From Moesziomyces globuligerus (lineage: Eukaryota; Basidiomycota; Ustilaginomycetes; Ustilaginales; Ustilaginaceae): 64,000 nucleotides of DNA. Location: positions 496,001-560,000 of the forward strand of contig JARVLF010000002.1 in the NCBI GenBank assembly GCA_030849465.1, given 5' to 3'. The stretch's first letter is position 1; the number at the start of each line of letters is the position of its first letter. A program made the translations under genes and the position numbers. Below are positions 1 to 8,979 of this stretch, in pieces. Below the pieces are notes generated by a model. That model saw nothing but the letters and a program-made list of their open reading frames with translations, was not told where the DNA came from and made no database searches.

Positions 1-52
1 GCAAGGCTAGACTCTGCCTGGCCCTTGGTTCATCCTTCACCGCACCACCGCG

Positions 53-2479
53 ATGGCGTCTCCAGAAGCTGGGCCGTCCCGCGCTGCCCAGCGCGATGAG
101 GTCGCACTCAGTATCGAGCCGGTGCACATCTACACGGACCCCGACGCGCCGTCTGCTACGGCCTCGGGCATCGCGGCCGCCTTTGAGCGGGAGCGCAAGC
201 TGCAGGACATTGCGGCGGACGGCACCAACATCTTTGCTACGCGTCCGGCGGCGTCGATCCAGCTGAGCCAGGACGTGCATCGGCTGTGGGCGGAGCGCGG
301 CGACTTTTCGCGCTTCCGCACCGCCGACCTCCTGGGCAAGCGCGCCCACCCGGACAGCGCCTCTGCGCAAGACTCGGATTCCGAGGACGACGACGAAAGC
401 GTAGCCGCGGGAGAGAAGGAAGATGCGGACCAAGGGATCATGCGCCGCCAGGGGGAGGTGGTGGGCGGTACGATCGGCGAGGGCGAGTTTGTGCAGCTGC
501 GCAGCAAGGTCTTGGCGAACCTGGACGTAGCGCACTTCAACTCGATCCACGCGCACCAGCTGCTGGGGATGCTGCTCAAGCAGCATCGCTCCGTCCCGGC
601 CACCGGCGCGACGACGGCGGCGGGGCGTATGGGATCGCCAGCCCCGAGCGTGGGCGGGCAGTCGGCCCGATCGGGCTCGACGAATCCGGTGGTAAGGGCG
701 CCGATGGGGATCTTTGCGCATCTCGCGACGCCGGCGGCGCGCGAGGAGGAGTTCGTGCTCGATCCGCTAGCGATCGCGCTCTCGCGCACTGCGCTCAACG
801 CGTCGGCTGCAGCGCGGCGCGAGATCCGGGACGACATGGACGAAGACGACGAGGAGGACGAGGAGCTGGATGCGGACCCGCGCAGTGCCGGCTATGGGCT
901 GCGACAGGCGAAGCGGGAGATGGAGGCGTCGGCGACGTTCAAGCAGGCGCGGCTGCGCGATCTCAAGGTGGTGCTCGAGACCAAGCGGACGGCGATGCGG
1001 AACGCGGTGGAGCTGCTGAGCGGCGCAGCCGAGGAGCTCCGCGCGTCGCAGGCGCCGAACCGCGAGCGATGGCGTGCGCTCATCGGCCTGCATGCGCGCG
1101 GATGGCGTCTCACCCCCGGTAGACCGCTGTTGGATGTGGAGCGATTCGGCGTCACCGACACCGATGACCACGACGACGACCCCACCACCAAGGACGACGA
1201 TGCGGGCGAGACTGGGGAGGAGAAACGAAAGGACAAGGATGGCAAGAAGAAGCCAGCGGGGCTGCAGGGCTTTGGTACGCCGATCATCACGAGCGAGGGC
1301 AAAGTCAAGGACGAAGGCGCGCGCGATGCGTGGATCGGCTTCGGCATTCCAGAGGCGCCGGTCGAGCTGCGACGACGGAGCCTAGCGTACTGGGCCGACA
1401 GCGCGGCCGGTGCGGCGGCGACAGCTGGCGTCGAGGCGATCCGGCAGAAGCTGGCTTTCCCGGACCGAATGCATCGTCGGCTGCGGGTGCGCTTCGTACT
1501 CTGGCCCTCGAACGGAGGGCAAGGGGAGGAGAAGCTCGAGTGGACGAGCGATGCACGTGGCTCTGGAGGCCAAGCCGAGGCGGATGCGCGGGTGGGGGTG
1601 GGGCAGGTGTTGGATGAGGAGCTGCAGGCAGCTTCGCGCGAGGCGAGCGATGAACTTGCGTTTGGGGATGTGATTGCGCAAGCGCGTGCGCTGCCGCCGG
1701 CGTTTGGTGTGCGGTTGACGCCGAGCTCGGTGCGGATCGTGCTGACGCGGCGGTTGGATATGGTTGTAGAGCTCGTGGGTGCGGATGCGGACGAGACGAC
1801 GGCGAGGTTTGCGGCGCAGGCGCAGGCGGTGCTGGCGTTTGTCCGCATGGGTCTGTTGCGCAAGTTTCATGCGTTTGTCCGCGCCACTAGGCTCGCCAGG
1901 ATGGCCGATGCGCCCGCGCGCGCCGCCGCGATCAAAGCCACCGCTCTAGCCGTACCCAAGAAGTCGACCACCGTCCCAACCAAGCCGACCAGCCGAGATA
2001 CGACGGCCAGCCTCGCGCGCATGGATAGCCTAGGCCCTCTACTCGTCGCTCTCCACTACACGTCGTTCCTCACTCGCCTTCGCGGCGTGCTGTCCAACGT
2101 CGAAGCAAAGCTCGCAAGCAGCGCGGTCAGGATCAGAGTCGAGTACGTGCCGCTCACATCGACCAGCGGCGGATTGAGAGGCTGGATGGCTCGTTGGATA
2201 GAGGCGGCCAATCCGCCCGCGCCAAACATGCACGCTCTCTACGCTCAACCGCCCAAGATGGATACTAGGCTGAGAGGATATGCCAAGCTCTACGCTACCG
2301 CCGTAGGCTCGGAAGAGGGCCCAGAGGTGTTGGCTGCGACGCTCACGTTTAGCCAACCCTCGGCGCTGAGCGTCCAGTTCAACGCCAGCGTCAACCGCAA
2401 ACGCACCAAGCTCACATCGCAACCGCTAGCAGTCGACCTCGACACTCTTCCCACGCTCCTCCTCCATCATCTCACGTAG
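53..2479 (+). CDS. MED17: Mediator complex subunit 17 (Srb4/MED17)
   Basis: Head-module subunit of the Mediator coactivator, which bridges activators and RNA polymerase II in the nucleus. The 808-residue frame is uninterrupted and starts at an ATG at 53. Family-like segments are an N-terminal block around residues 71-95 (LSQDVHRLWAERGDF), a helix at 143-176 (GEFVQLRSKVL..LDVAH), a helical stretch at 302-332, and the RERWRALIGLHARGWRL block near 337-355, followed by FGIPEAPVELRRRSL. Family proteins are usually 600-800 residues, so the length fits. Asp/Glu-rich loops (about 105-130, 260-275 and 370-400) are disordered insertions. The gene converges on the lectin gene with about 110 bp between stop codons. 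The assignment rests on pattern recognition of these blocks; MED17 is poorly conserved. Confidence 0.8.
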   Translation: MASPEAGPSRAAQRDEVALSIEPVHIYTDPDAPSATASGIAAAFERERKLQDIAADGTNIFATRPAASIQLSQDVHRLWAERGDFSRFRTADLLGKRAHPDSASAQDSDSEDDDESVAAGEKEDADQGIMRRQGEVVGGTIGEGEFVQLRSKVLANLDVAHFNSIHAHQLLGMLLKQHRSVPATGATTAAGRMGSPAPSVGGQSARSGSTNPVVRAPMGIFAHLATPAAREEEFVLDPLAIALSRTALNASAAARREIRDDMDEDDEEDEELDADPRSAGYGLRQAKREMEASATFKQARLRDLKVVLETKRTAMRNAVELLSGAAEELRASQAPNRERWRALIGLHARGWRLTPGRPLLDVERFGVTDTDDHDDDPTTKDDDAGETGEEKRKDKDGKKKPAGLQGFGTPIITSEGKVKDEGARDAWIGFGIPEAPVELRRRSLAYWADSAAGAAATAGVEAIRQKLAFPDRMHRRLRVRFVLWPSNGGQGEEKLEWTSDARGSGGQAEADARVGVGQVLDEELQAASREASDELAFGDVIAQARALPPAFGVRLTPSSVRIVLTRRLDMVVELVGADADETTARFAAQAQAVLAFVRMGLLRKFHAFVRATRLARMADAPARAAAIKATALAVPKKSTTVPTKPTSRDTTASLARMDSLGPLLVALHYTSFLTRLRGVLSNVEAKLASSAVRIRVEYVPLTSTSGGLRGWMARWIEAANPPAPNMHALYAQPPKMDTRLRGYAKLYATAVGSEEGPEVLAATLTFSQPSALSVQFNASVNRKRTKLTSQPLAVDLDTLPTLLLHHLT

Positions 2480-2590
2480 TGCCGTCCTGTCCGCCGGCTT
2501 ATAATACACAGACAGGGTACTGAAGAGAAGAGCGATTGGATTACCCGGCTAGCCTGCGGGCGTGCTGTAGAGTCAGCGTTGCTGTCGTTT

Positions 2591-3706
2591 TTAGAAGCGC
2601 TTCATGTTTTGACGCTTGTGGTACTGGAGGCCGAGCATGACGAGGGCGCCGATGGCGGCGAGGATGAGCCCCCACTTGACGAGGAAGAAGAGGAAGCGGA
2701 AGAGGGCGGCGATGAGGCCAAAGAAGCCACCGCGACCGGTGGACCTGTCGGTGCTGTCGGTGACGTCGGAAGAGTAGCCCTTTGTGTTACCGCCAAAGGA
2801 CCAGGACTTCTTGTTTGGTTTCTGGCCAAACTTTTCGGGGAAGTGTTTGATCTTTTCCTGTCTGAGCTGCTGGGGGGTGCGATTCCTGTAGACGATGTTG
2901 GAGGTGGTGACCGAGACAATGTCGTGATTGTCGCTGACGTCGCCTGTGAGTGCGGAGAAGCCGAGGTAGGGGTTGATGGGGAGCGAGGCGTTGTCGACCT
3001 TGAAGCAGGACTCCCAGTGGTCCCACTCGGAGTGGTGGATCTGGAGCTCGGTGTAGACGTCCTTGACGTGGATGAGTTTGGCCTTGGTGGCGACCTTTGC
3101 GTTGCGGAAGTCGATGGAGCATCCTGCGAGTTCCTGGCGCGCGCCGTCCTTGTCGTTCTCGTAGGCCTCGACGCCGTTGCCGTTCATGAGCGAGATGCGC
3201 GGGAACGAGTAGGGGTGGCGCGAGTTGGGATAGGTGTCGAAAAAGATGCCGAGGCCGGTAAAGTAGTTGATCGAGCCAAAGACGGGCCCGGGCTTTGCAC
3301 GGTCCTGGGTGAGCCAGAGCGCCATGCCGTCGCCGGCGACGTGGGAGGCATGTCCGTCGACCTTGAACTCGACGACGATCTCAAAGTTGTCTGCGGTGAG
3401 GGGCAGACGCGACCAGAGCCAGCCCATCTGGGAGGGGCGGTCCTGGGTGAGGCGGATGTGGCGGTTGGTGTCGACGATGGCGTCTGCGCCAAAGTCCCAG
3501 AACTTGTTCTGCAGGTTCGAGTCGACGTAGGGCGCGTAGACGCTGTGCGAGCGGAGGGGCACGATGGCGTCCGAATCCATCTCGCGCATCTGGATGTTTT
3601 TGGACGAGGCAAATGCGCCCGTGGCGAGCAGGAGCAGAGACAGCAGCACGGCGAGCGCGAGCTCGGTCGCGCGACCACGCCGCGATGAGAAGGACGAAGA
3701 TGCCAT
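2591..3706 (-). CDS. L-type (legume-like) lectin, VIP36/ERGIC-53/Emp46-47 type cargo receptor
   Basis: Type I membrane lectin that binds high-mannose glycoproteins and escorts them between ER and Golgi. From the ATG at 3706 the product is 371 residues. It has a signal peptide (1-34), a lectin domain (about 36-275) with the GDG motif (125-127) and the Ca2+/mannose loop FDTYPN (156-161), the cysteine pair C196/C234 and the typical GDVSDNHDI segment. A basic/polar linker, one membrane span (about 331-360) and a short basic tail ending KRF follow. The frame stays open upstream to 3916, but that part reads as repeat-derived His/Thr/Arg sequence from the 5' leader, and the signal peptide fixes the start at 3706. 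The tail lacks a clear KKXX motif, so whether it cycles via COPI is not evident. Confidence 0.9.
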   Translation of the reverse strand: MASSSFSSRRGRATELALAVLLSLLLLATGAFASSKNIQMREMDSDAIVPLRSHSVYAPYVDSNLQNKFWDFGADAIVDTNRHIRLTQDRPSQMGWLWSRLPLTADNFEIVVEFKVDGHASHVAGDGMALWLTQDRAKPGPVFGSINYFTGLGIFFDTYPNSRHPYSFPRISLMNGNGVEAYENDKDGARQELAGCSIDFRNAKVATKAKLIHVKDVYTELQIHHSEWDHWESCFKVDNASLPINPYLGFSALTGDVSDNHDIVSVTTSNIVYRNRTPQQLRQEKIKHFPEKFGQKPNKKSWSFGGNTKGYSSDVTDSTDRSTGRGGFFGLIAALFRFLFFLVKWGLILAAIGALVMLGLQYHKRQNMKRF

Positions 3707-3724
3707 GCTTTTCGAGGCTGTATA

Positions 3725-3770
3725 TGTGTGTGTTCGTGCGTGCGCGTGCGTGCGCGTGCGTGCGCGTGCG
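3725..3770. repeat. GT/GC simple repeat, unit TGCGTGCGCG
   Basis: Alternating purine-pyrimidine tract just upstream of the lectin start codon; a 10-bp unit is repeated about 3.5 times from 3737. It would lie in the 5' leader or promoter of the lectin gene. Confidence 0.9.
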
Positions 3771-4533
3771 GAAGGTCGGCGTTGGGCCAGCCAGCGAGCC
3801 GCTAGAGTTGCAACGAGGGTTGGTAGGTGCCAGCGCACACAGGCGGAGAAGAGAGGTGAAGGTGGGTTGCGATGGCGTGGAGAGCGCGTACCTGTGCGTT
3901 GTGCGTCGTGGCTCAAAATGAGGGAGCGAATGGCAGCGCCGGCCCAAGCGGTGCGAGTAGGACTGCTGGTGCTGGTGCTGGTGCTGGATGAGGTAGTGGA
4001 ACGGTGACAAGGCGAGGCGGTCGGTGCGCAGCGCTGTGCGAAGAAAGCGATTCAAGAAGCCGCGCTGCCAGCAGTGCTTGGCGTGAGACATGCACTCTCT
4101 CGCCCTGGTGCCTGACTGCTGCCTCTCTGCCTCTCTGCTGCCTCTCTGCTGCCTCTCGGATGCTTCTGCCACGACATCGGGGGAGCGGATTCCTTCAAGA
4201 TGTTAGACTTCGAACTCAGGGCCAAGCTGTTAGGGTCGAGTGGTAACAGCTCGTGTGCATTTCGCCGAATCTCCTGCGCGGAGCTGTGCGATTACGAGCG
4301 AGCGAATCGGCAGCGTTTGGGCGGGGCGCGGCGCAACTCTCTCTCTCCGATCGTTTTGGGCGGGGCGCGCGGGCAGTTTCGGCGGTGGCCGCCTTCCGAC
4401 GAGGCTCCAACCGCCCATGAAGCGAGGCAGCTGACTGCACACAGGCACAGGCACAGAGTGTGTGCCACTGCCTGCCAACGCCTTCAGCAACGCTTTTGGC
4501 TTCTCCACCTTCATCTTCATCTTCTCCTACAAC

Positions 4534-4566
4534 GCTCTCCCTCTCCCTCTCCCTCTCCCCCTCTCA
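4534..4566. repeat. CT-rich microsatellite (CTCCCT)n
   Basis: Hexanucleotide pyrimidine repeat in the leader of the flavoprotein gene. Confidence 0.85.
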
Positions 4567-4884
4567 AACACGCGCACACACATTTCAATCACACTCTCCA
4601 TCGACATTCGCCCCCCCCACCTTGCTGCCCCAGGGCTGCCGCTTGCATTCGTCAACATCGCCTCCGTCTCGTTCCTCCAACTCGCTCCGTCCCGCCCGTG
4701 AGCGCCCGCAACCAAGCCGGCCACCTCCCAGCCAGCTCCCAACCCGCACCCAGCCACTCGCTGTCGCTTCTCTCCATCACGGCCCACAGGCCCTCCTAAC
4801 ATCCACACCCCGGGTCCTGCTGCACCATTCTGCACACGCAGGACGCCCGCTCGTTCTGCGCCTTCCCTCTCTTCCCTGCCCACC

Positions 4885-7800
4885 ATGTCCACCCGCATCC
4901 CGCCCTACGACATCCCCGAGCCCACCCCGCTCACCAAGGACGAGGTCCGCAAAAAGTACGCCCGCTTCGAGGCTCTCCGTGCCCAGCTCGCCACCACCTT
5001 CCGCGGCCAGCTCGCCATCCGCGGCGAGCCCGTCTTCGCAAAGAGCATCACCATCTTCAACGATGCGGCTCCCCTCGGCGGCTGGATGGTCGCCCTCCCC
5101 ATCGACGTACACGACATCAGCACCGTCGTCAAGTTCTGCGCCGCCCATCGCCTCTCGCCCTCGGTCAAGTCCGGAGGCTTCGCAACCGCCGGCTGGTCCA
5201 TCCAGGGCGACGTCGTCATCGACACCTCCCTCATGGACGACGTCAAGCTCGTCGTGCCTCATCGCACTTCGCCCCCCTCGTCGCCCCTCGAACATCCTTC
5301 CAGAAGTCCCTCACCCCGCCTCCTCCCGCCCCCCACATCCTCCGCTGCCGCTGCCATCCATCCCATCACCGCCAGTGCAGATCAGCATGCCATCACCGTG
5401 CACAGCGCATCCGTACGCGCAGCCGATCAGATCGTCAAGCAGCAGATCGACGACCCGGACGCCAAGCCCATCCAGGACCAGGCCACCATGCGCCCCGCTC
5501 CCAAGAGTGAGACATCCGAAGATATCGACCCGCAGCACACATCCAAGAAGGCTTTGAAGCGCAAGTTGCCACAGTCCGATCCCAGTCCCTCGAGCACTGC
5601 CACCAATGGCGTTTCCGCCGCCAGCAGGCGCAAGATCGATTCCAATCCGCTCTCCCAGTCCATGCAGCACAATCGTAGCCACGAGAGCGGCGCAGACGCA
5701 GACAGCGAGAGCTCCTTCGTCAGCACCGCACACGACGACGCAGATCAGCATCATCCCACCGCCTCCTCCAACACGGCATCCGGCCTTCCATCACATCCGA
5801 CAGTCGACGCCGCCGATGCCGTCGGCGCCGTGGCCTCTGCCAACCGTCCTGTCGCAGCATCCAGGAGTGACTTCCTCACTGCATCCGAGCCACGCGATAC
5901 TGCACCGCTCCTCTCCGACCCTGGCTTTGCCGCCTCGGCCACGAGTTCGGGCCCGGCTTCGGCGTCCGGCTCCGCCTCCAGGGTGTGGGTCGACAGGCAG
6001 CTCGATCTCTCGGGCAACGCATCCGACTCGCCCGGCGGCAGCAACTCGGGCTCCGGCGGCGGCGCAAGCTCGTCCCAACTCGCTTCGAGCTTCACCTCGG
6101 TCTCCAAGCACTCCTCTGCCAAGTCGTCCAACGCCGGTGGAGACCACGCAGACCTCAAGATCGACAACGACGCCGTCGGTGCCATCACCACCGACGATGC
6201 TGCCGACGAGGCGCTCTCCTTCAAGCATCCCACAAACATTCCGCTGCCGAGGCGCGAGCCCGAGCCTAAGCGTCGCCCTGCCTCGCGATCCGGATCCGGT
6301 TCCGGCTCGGGATCAGCTTCCGAGTCTGGCCGCCACGCGCGAGACCTCTCGCACAGCGGTACACCGGATGATTGGGACATGAGCGCCAAGGCAGAGCACA
6401 AGCGCTGGCAGAGGCACCACCGCCCACCCTCGGGCACACCCGGCGAGAAGATCAAGCTGCCTGAAGGCGGTTTCGTCTGGCGCAGCGATGGTGCCGATGC
6501 CGGCATCACTGGCGTGCCTGCCGCGCCCGGCTCGCTGCCCTGGGACGCAGAGGCGTTTGCCGCTAGCCCCGAGGGCGCCGTCGGCAGATCGGGATCGCGC
6601 AGTGCACGCTCCTCGTCGGGCGAAGCATCTTCCAACGAGCTCGACACCGGCCGTACCGCATCGGGTCAGGGCCACTTTGGCGCATCGACGCTCAACGATC
6701 TGCAGGACGCATGGCCCTCGGGCACGTGGGCGGTCAATCAGGACGCCGGCAACGATCCCGGCTCGAGCTTGCCGCGTTTCATCCCGTCGCCCTTGCAGAA
6801 GTACGGCTCGCCCTCTCCTACGCCTCAGCTGCCGGACCCCGCAAACCCGTTCAACTTTGACTCGCGCCCCGCGCCTAGTCACAGCATGGCGACCGCCATT
6901 CTGCCGCCTGGCATGTACGAGGATCGGTATGCGCTCGCGTCATTCGGTCCGGGAGTGGGCATCCGTGGCTTGGATGCATTCACGGACCGGGCGGGGCGAG
7001 AAGGTAATTTCCTCGCCCATATGGACAGCAAGAGCAACGGCAAGAAGCGTCAGCTCGACGATACAGATGCACTGCCTCCGCTCGTGGTCAATGGCGTGCC
7101 CTACCATGTGCCCGTGTCGGCGTATCCCGTGGGCTCGACAGCGATGACGACGGGTGGGTTCGGCTATCTGACGCGCGCCTATGGCCTCTCGCTTGACAAC
7201 GTTGTCGAGGTCGAGATGGTCCTGGCAGACGGTCGGATCGTCACGCTCAACGAAGAGTCGAAGCACAAGTCTCAGGAGGAGCAGGATCTATGGTGGGCAG
7301 TGCGTGGTGCAGCGCCGTGCTTCGGCATCGTATCGAGGCTGACGGCCAAGGCGTACCCGGTGCCATCGGTGTATTCGGGCAACCTCATCTACCCGCTCAA
7401 TCCGGCGACGGCAGGCTCGCTCATCCGGCACTGGCGAGACTGCCTCAAGGCTGGGCTGCCGCGCAAGTTCTACACCAATCTGATCCTCACCGCAGGCCCG
7501 AGCAAGACGTCGCACGTGATCGTTATCCAGGTGTGCTACCTGGGCCCGAAGAGCGATGGCGAGGCGCTCGTGCAGGCGATCAGCAGCTGGACGGGCGAGC
7601 GGCTGCTGCTCAAGGACGTCGAGGAACGCTCCTTCCTCTCTCAGCAGGACGGCGTCGCCAAGGTGCTCAAGGGTGGCACGGGGCGTCGCTGGATGGTTCG
7701 CGGCGACCTCATTTCGACGCTTACGGACGACGTGATCGCCAAGAGCGTACGCAACTTCCAGGGCTTGGGAAGTCGCGCAGTGTGGCTGTTTGAACTCATG

Positions 7801-8250
7801 GGTGGAGCGATCGAGGACAGTGGCGCCGACGAAACGTGCATCTGCCCCGAGGCGCGCGCAGCCAAGTTCACCGTAGGATCGCTGCAGCAGTGGAGCGGGC
7901 AGGCCGAGGACCGCACCTGCATCGAGAGCGTCGAGCGTTGGCTCAACGACGTTGTGCACAAGGTCAGCGTTGGCGGGCCCTACCCTTGCTTCCTCGGAAG
8001 GTCGGAACGCATGGACCGCGTGATTGGCGCGTATGGGCTCGAGAACTTCCGTCGCTTGCTCGATATCAAGAAGCGGGTCGATCCGCACAGCATGTTCCGC
8101 CACACGTTCGGCAACGGCTTTGCAGTCGACGATCCCGAGCAATTGCTCCAGGACCTCGATATTCGCCAGGCAGAGCGAAGGAGGATCCAGGAGGCGCACT
8201 CGCAGGCGGCGGCAGCAGCCAACGGCCAGACGTCCTTGTCGCAGGAGTGA
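4885..8250 (+). CDS. BBE-like FAD-dependent oxidoreductase with a giant insertion in the FAD-binding domain
   Basis: A PCMH/berberine-bridge-type flavoprotein of 1121 residues; relatives are usually 450-600. The first half of the FAD fold spans residues 1-126 and ends in the SGG motif (96-98) and the VVIDTSLMDDVKLVV strand. It resumes near 683 with FGPGVGIRG. Further motifs are GSTAMTTGGFGYLTRAYGLS (about 750-770), ADGRIV, DLWWAVRGAAPCFGIV (about 801-816) and the BBE-type C-terminus with LDIKKRVDPHSMF near 1060. Between the halves lie about 555 Ser/Pro/Ala/Asp-rich residues that stay in frame with GC-rich third positions, so they look translated rather than intronic. The residue after SGG, normally the His that covalently holds FAD, is Phe99. 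No signal peptide is visible, so it is probably intracellular. Substrate unknown. Confidence 0.85.
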   Translation: MSTRIPPYDIPEPTPLTKDEVRKKYARFEALRAQLATTFRGQLAIRGEPVFAKSITIFNDAAPLGGWMVALPIDVHDISTVVKFCAAHRLSPSVKSGGFATAGWSIQGDVVIDTSLMDDVKLVVPHRTSPPSSPLEHPSRSPSPRLLPPPTSSAAAAIHPITASADQHAITVHSASVRAADQIVKQQIDDPDAKPIQDQATMRPAPKSETSEDIDPQHTSKKALKRKLPQSDPSPSSTATNGVSAASRRKIDSNPLSQSMQHNRSHESGADADSESSFVSTAHDDADQHHPTASSNTASGLPSHPTVDAADAVGAVASANRPVAASRSDFLTASEPRDTAPLLSDPGFAASATSSGPASASGSASRVWVDRQLDLSGNASDSPGGSNSGSGGGASSSQLASSFTSVSKHSSAKSSNAGGDHADLKIDNDAVGAITTDDAADEALSFKHPTNIPLPRREPEPKRRPASRSGSGSGSGSASESGRHARDLSHSGTPDDWDMSAKAEHKRWQRHHRPPSGTPGEKIKLPEGGFVWRSDGADAGITGVPAAPGSLPWDAEAFAASPEGAVGRSGSRSARSSSGEASSNELDTGRTASGQGHFGASTLNDLQDAWPSGTWAVNQDAGNDPGSSLPRFIPSPLQKYGSPSPTPQLPDPANPFNFDSRPAPSHSMATAILPPGMYEDRYALASFGPGVGIRGLDAFTDRAGREGNFLAHMDSKSNGKKRQLDDTDALPPLVVNGVPYHVPVSAYPVGSTAMTTGGFGYLTRAYGLSLDNVVEVEMVLADGRIVTLNEESKHKSQEEQDLWWAVRGAAPCFGIVSRLTAKAYPVPSVYSGNLIYPLNPATAGSLIRHWRDCLKAGLPRKFYTNLILTAGPSKTSHVIVIQVCYLGPKSDGEALVQAISSWTGERLLLKDVEERSFLSQQDGVAKVLKGGTGRRWMVRGDLISTLTDDVIAKSVRNFQGLGSRAVWLFELMGGAIEDSGADETCICPEARAAKFTVGSLQQWSGQAEDRTCIESVERWLNDVVHKVSVGGPYPCFLGRSERMDRVIGAYGLENFRRLLDIKKRVDPHSMFRHTFGNGFAVDDPEQLLQDLDIRQAERRRIQEAHSQAAAAANGQTSLSQE

Positions 8251-8979
8251 ATCACAGTGCATAAGTATCTTTATCCAATCGGAATGTAATGTATTCGACG
8301 CGACCCACGGATCTACAGCATGCTTGTTCTGTGCGCGAGGCTAGGATTGGGTACGAGCGAGCATGGCTTGGCCGTCAGTTGATCCGAGGTCGGGTGAAAT
8401 CACCGGCAGACGCGCCTGGAGCGGACAACGCGAGAGAGAGAGAGAGACAGAGAGGCCGACCGGAATCGGATCAGACGCGAGCGAAAACGTCCGGATTTCG
8501 GAATTGGGCGCCTCAGACGAGCGGGCGCTTCGCCTGTGTTGGTGCATTGCTTCCCCCGCGTCGAGAGCTCGGCGTTTCTTCTTCTCCACCACCACCACCA
8601 CCACCACCACCCTCTTTTATCGCCACGGACCTAGCTTCGGCGGACTCGCCTCTACCACGGCATCACCGCGCGGGTGGCTGCATTTCGACAGAGTTGGATC
8701 CGATATCGAGACAAGGATATCGTCGACGCGCTCGTCTTGTTGCCGACAGAAGCACTCGCGCACACTTCTCCGCTGACACTCGGACGGGCAAGGCTTCGCG
8801 CGCGCGAGTCGTTTGACATCCACAAACAGCAACCGAAGCAATCTCAGGAAACGCTAGCGCGCTTGCAGCCCTCAGAGTCCACACCAAGGCAACACTTCTG
8901 CCTCCGCGCCTTCGAATAAGCACATGCGATCGCGGATACACCCGAGCTGCATCCAGGCTCATCCACTCAGATAGGTACA
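8251..8979. other. Intergenic region and leader upstream of SPT7
   Basis: No gene supported. It contains a GA microsatellite (about 8431-8453) and a CAC trinucleotide run (about 8586-8612). The latter part is presumably promoter and 5' leader of SPT7. Confidence 0.65.
8586..8612. repeat. (CAC)n trinucleotide microsatellite
   Basis: About nine CAC/ACC units in the SPT7 upstream region. Confidence 0.85.

Larger units (their letters stand above)
3707..4884. other. Divergent intergenic/promoter region between the lectin and FAD-oxidoreductase genes
   Basis: No convincing gene. It holds a GT/GC decamer repeat next to the lectin start, a CTGCTGCCTCT-type imperfect repeat (about 4115-4158), a duplicated GC-rich 15-mer (4316 and 4355) and a strongly CT-rich leader (about 4500-4880) before the flavoprotein ATG. 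CT-rich leaders precede several genes of this window. Confidence 0.7.

Noticed and set aside
2579..3688. 369-codon plus-strand frame antisense to the lectin gene
   Set aside because: Acidic/Val-rich shadow frame; the minus strand encodes an unmistakable L-type lectin.
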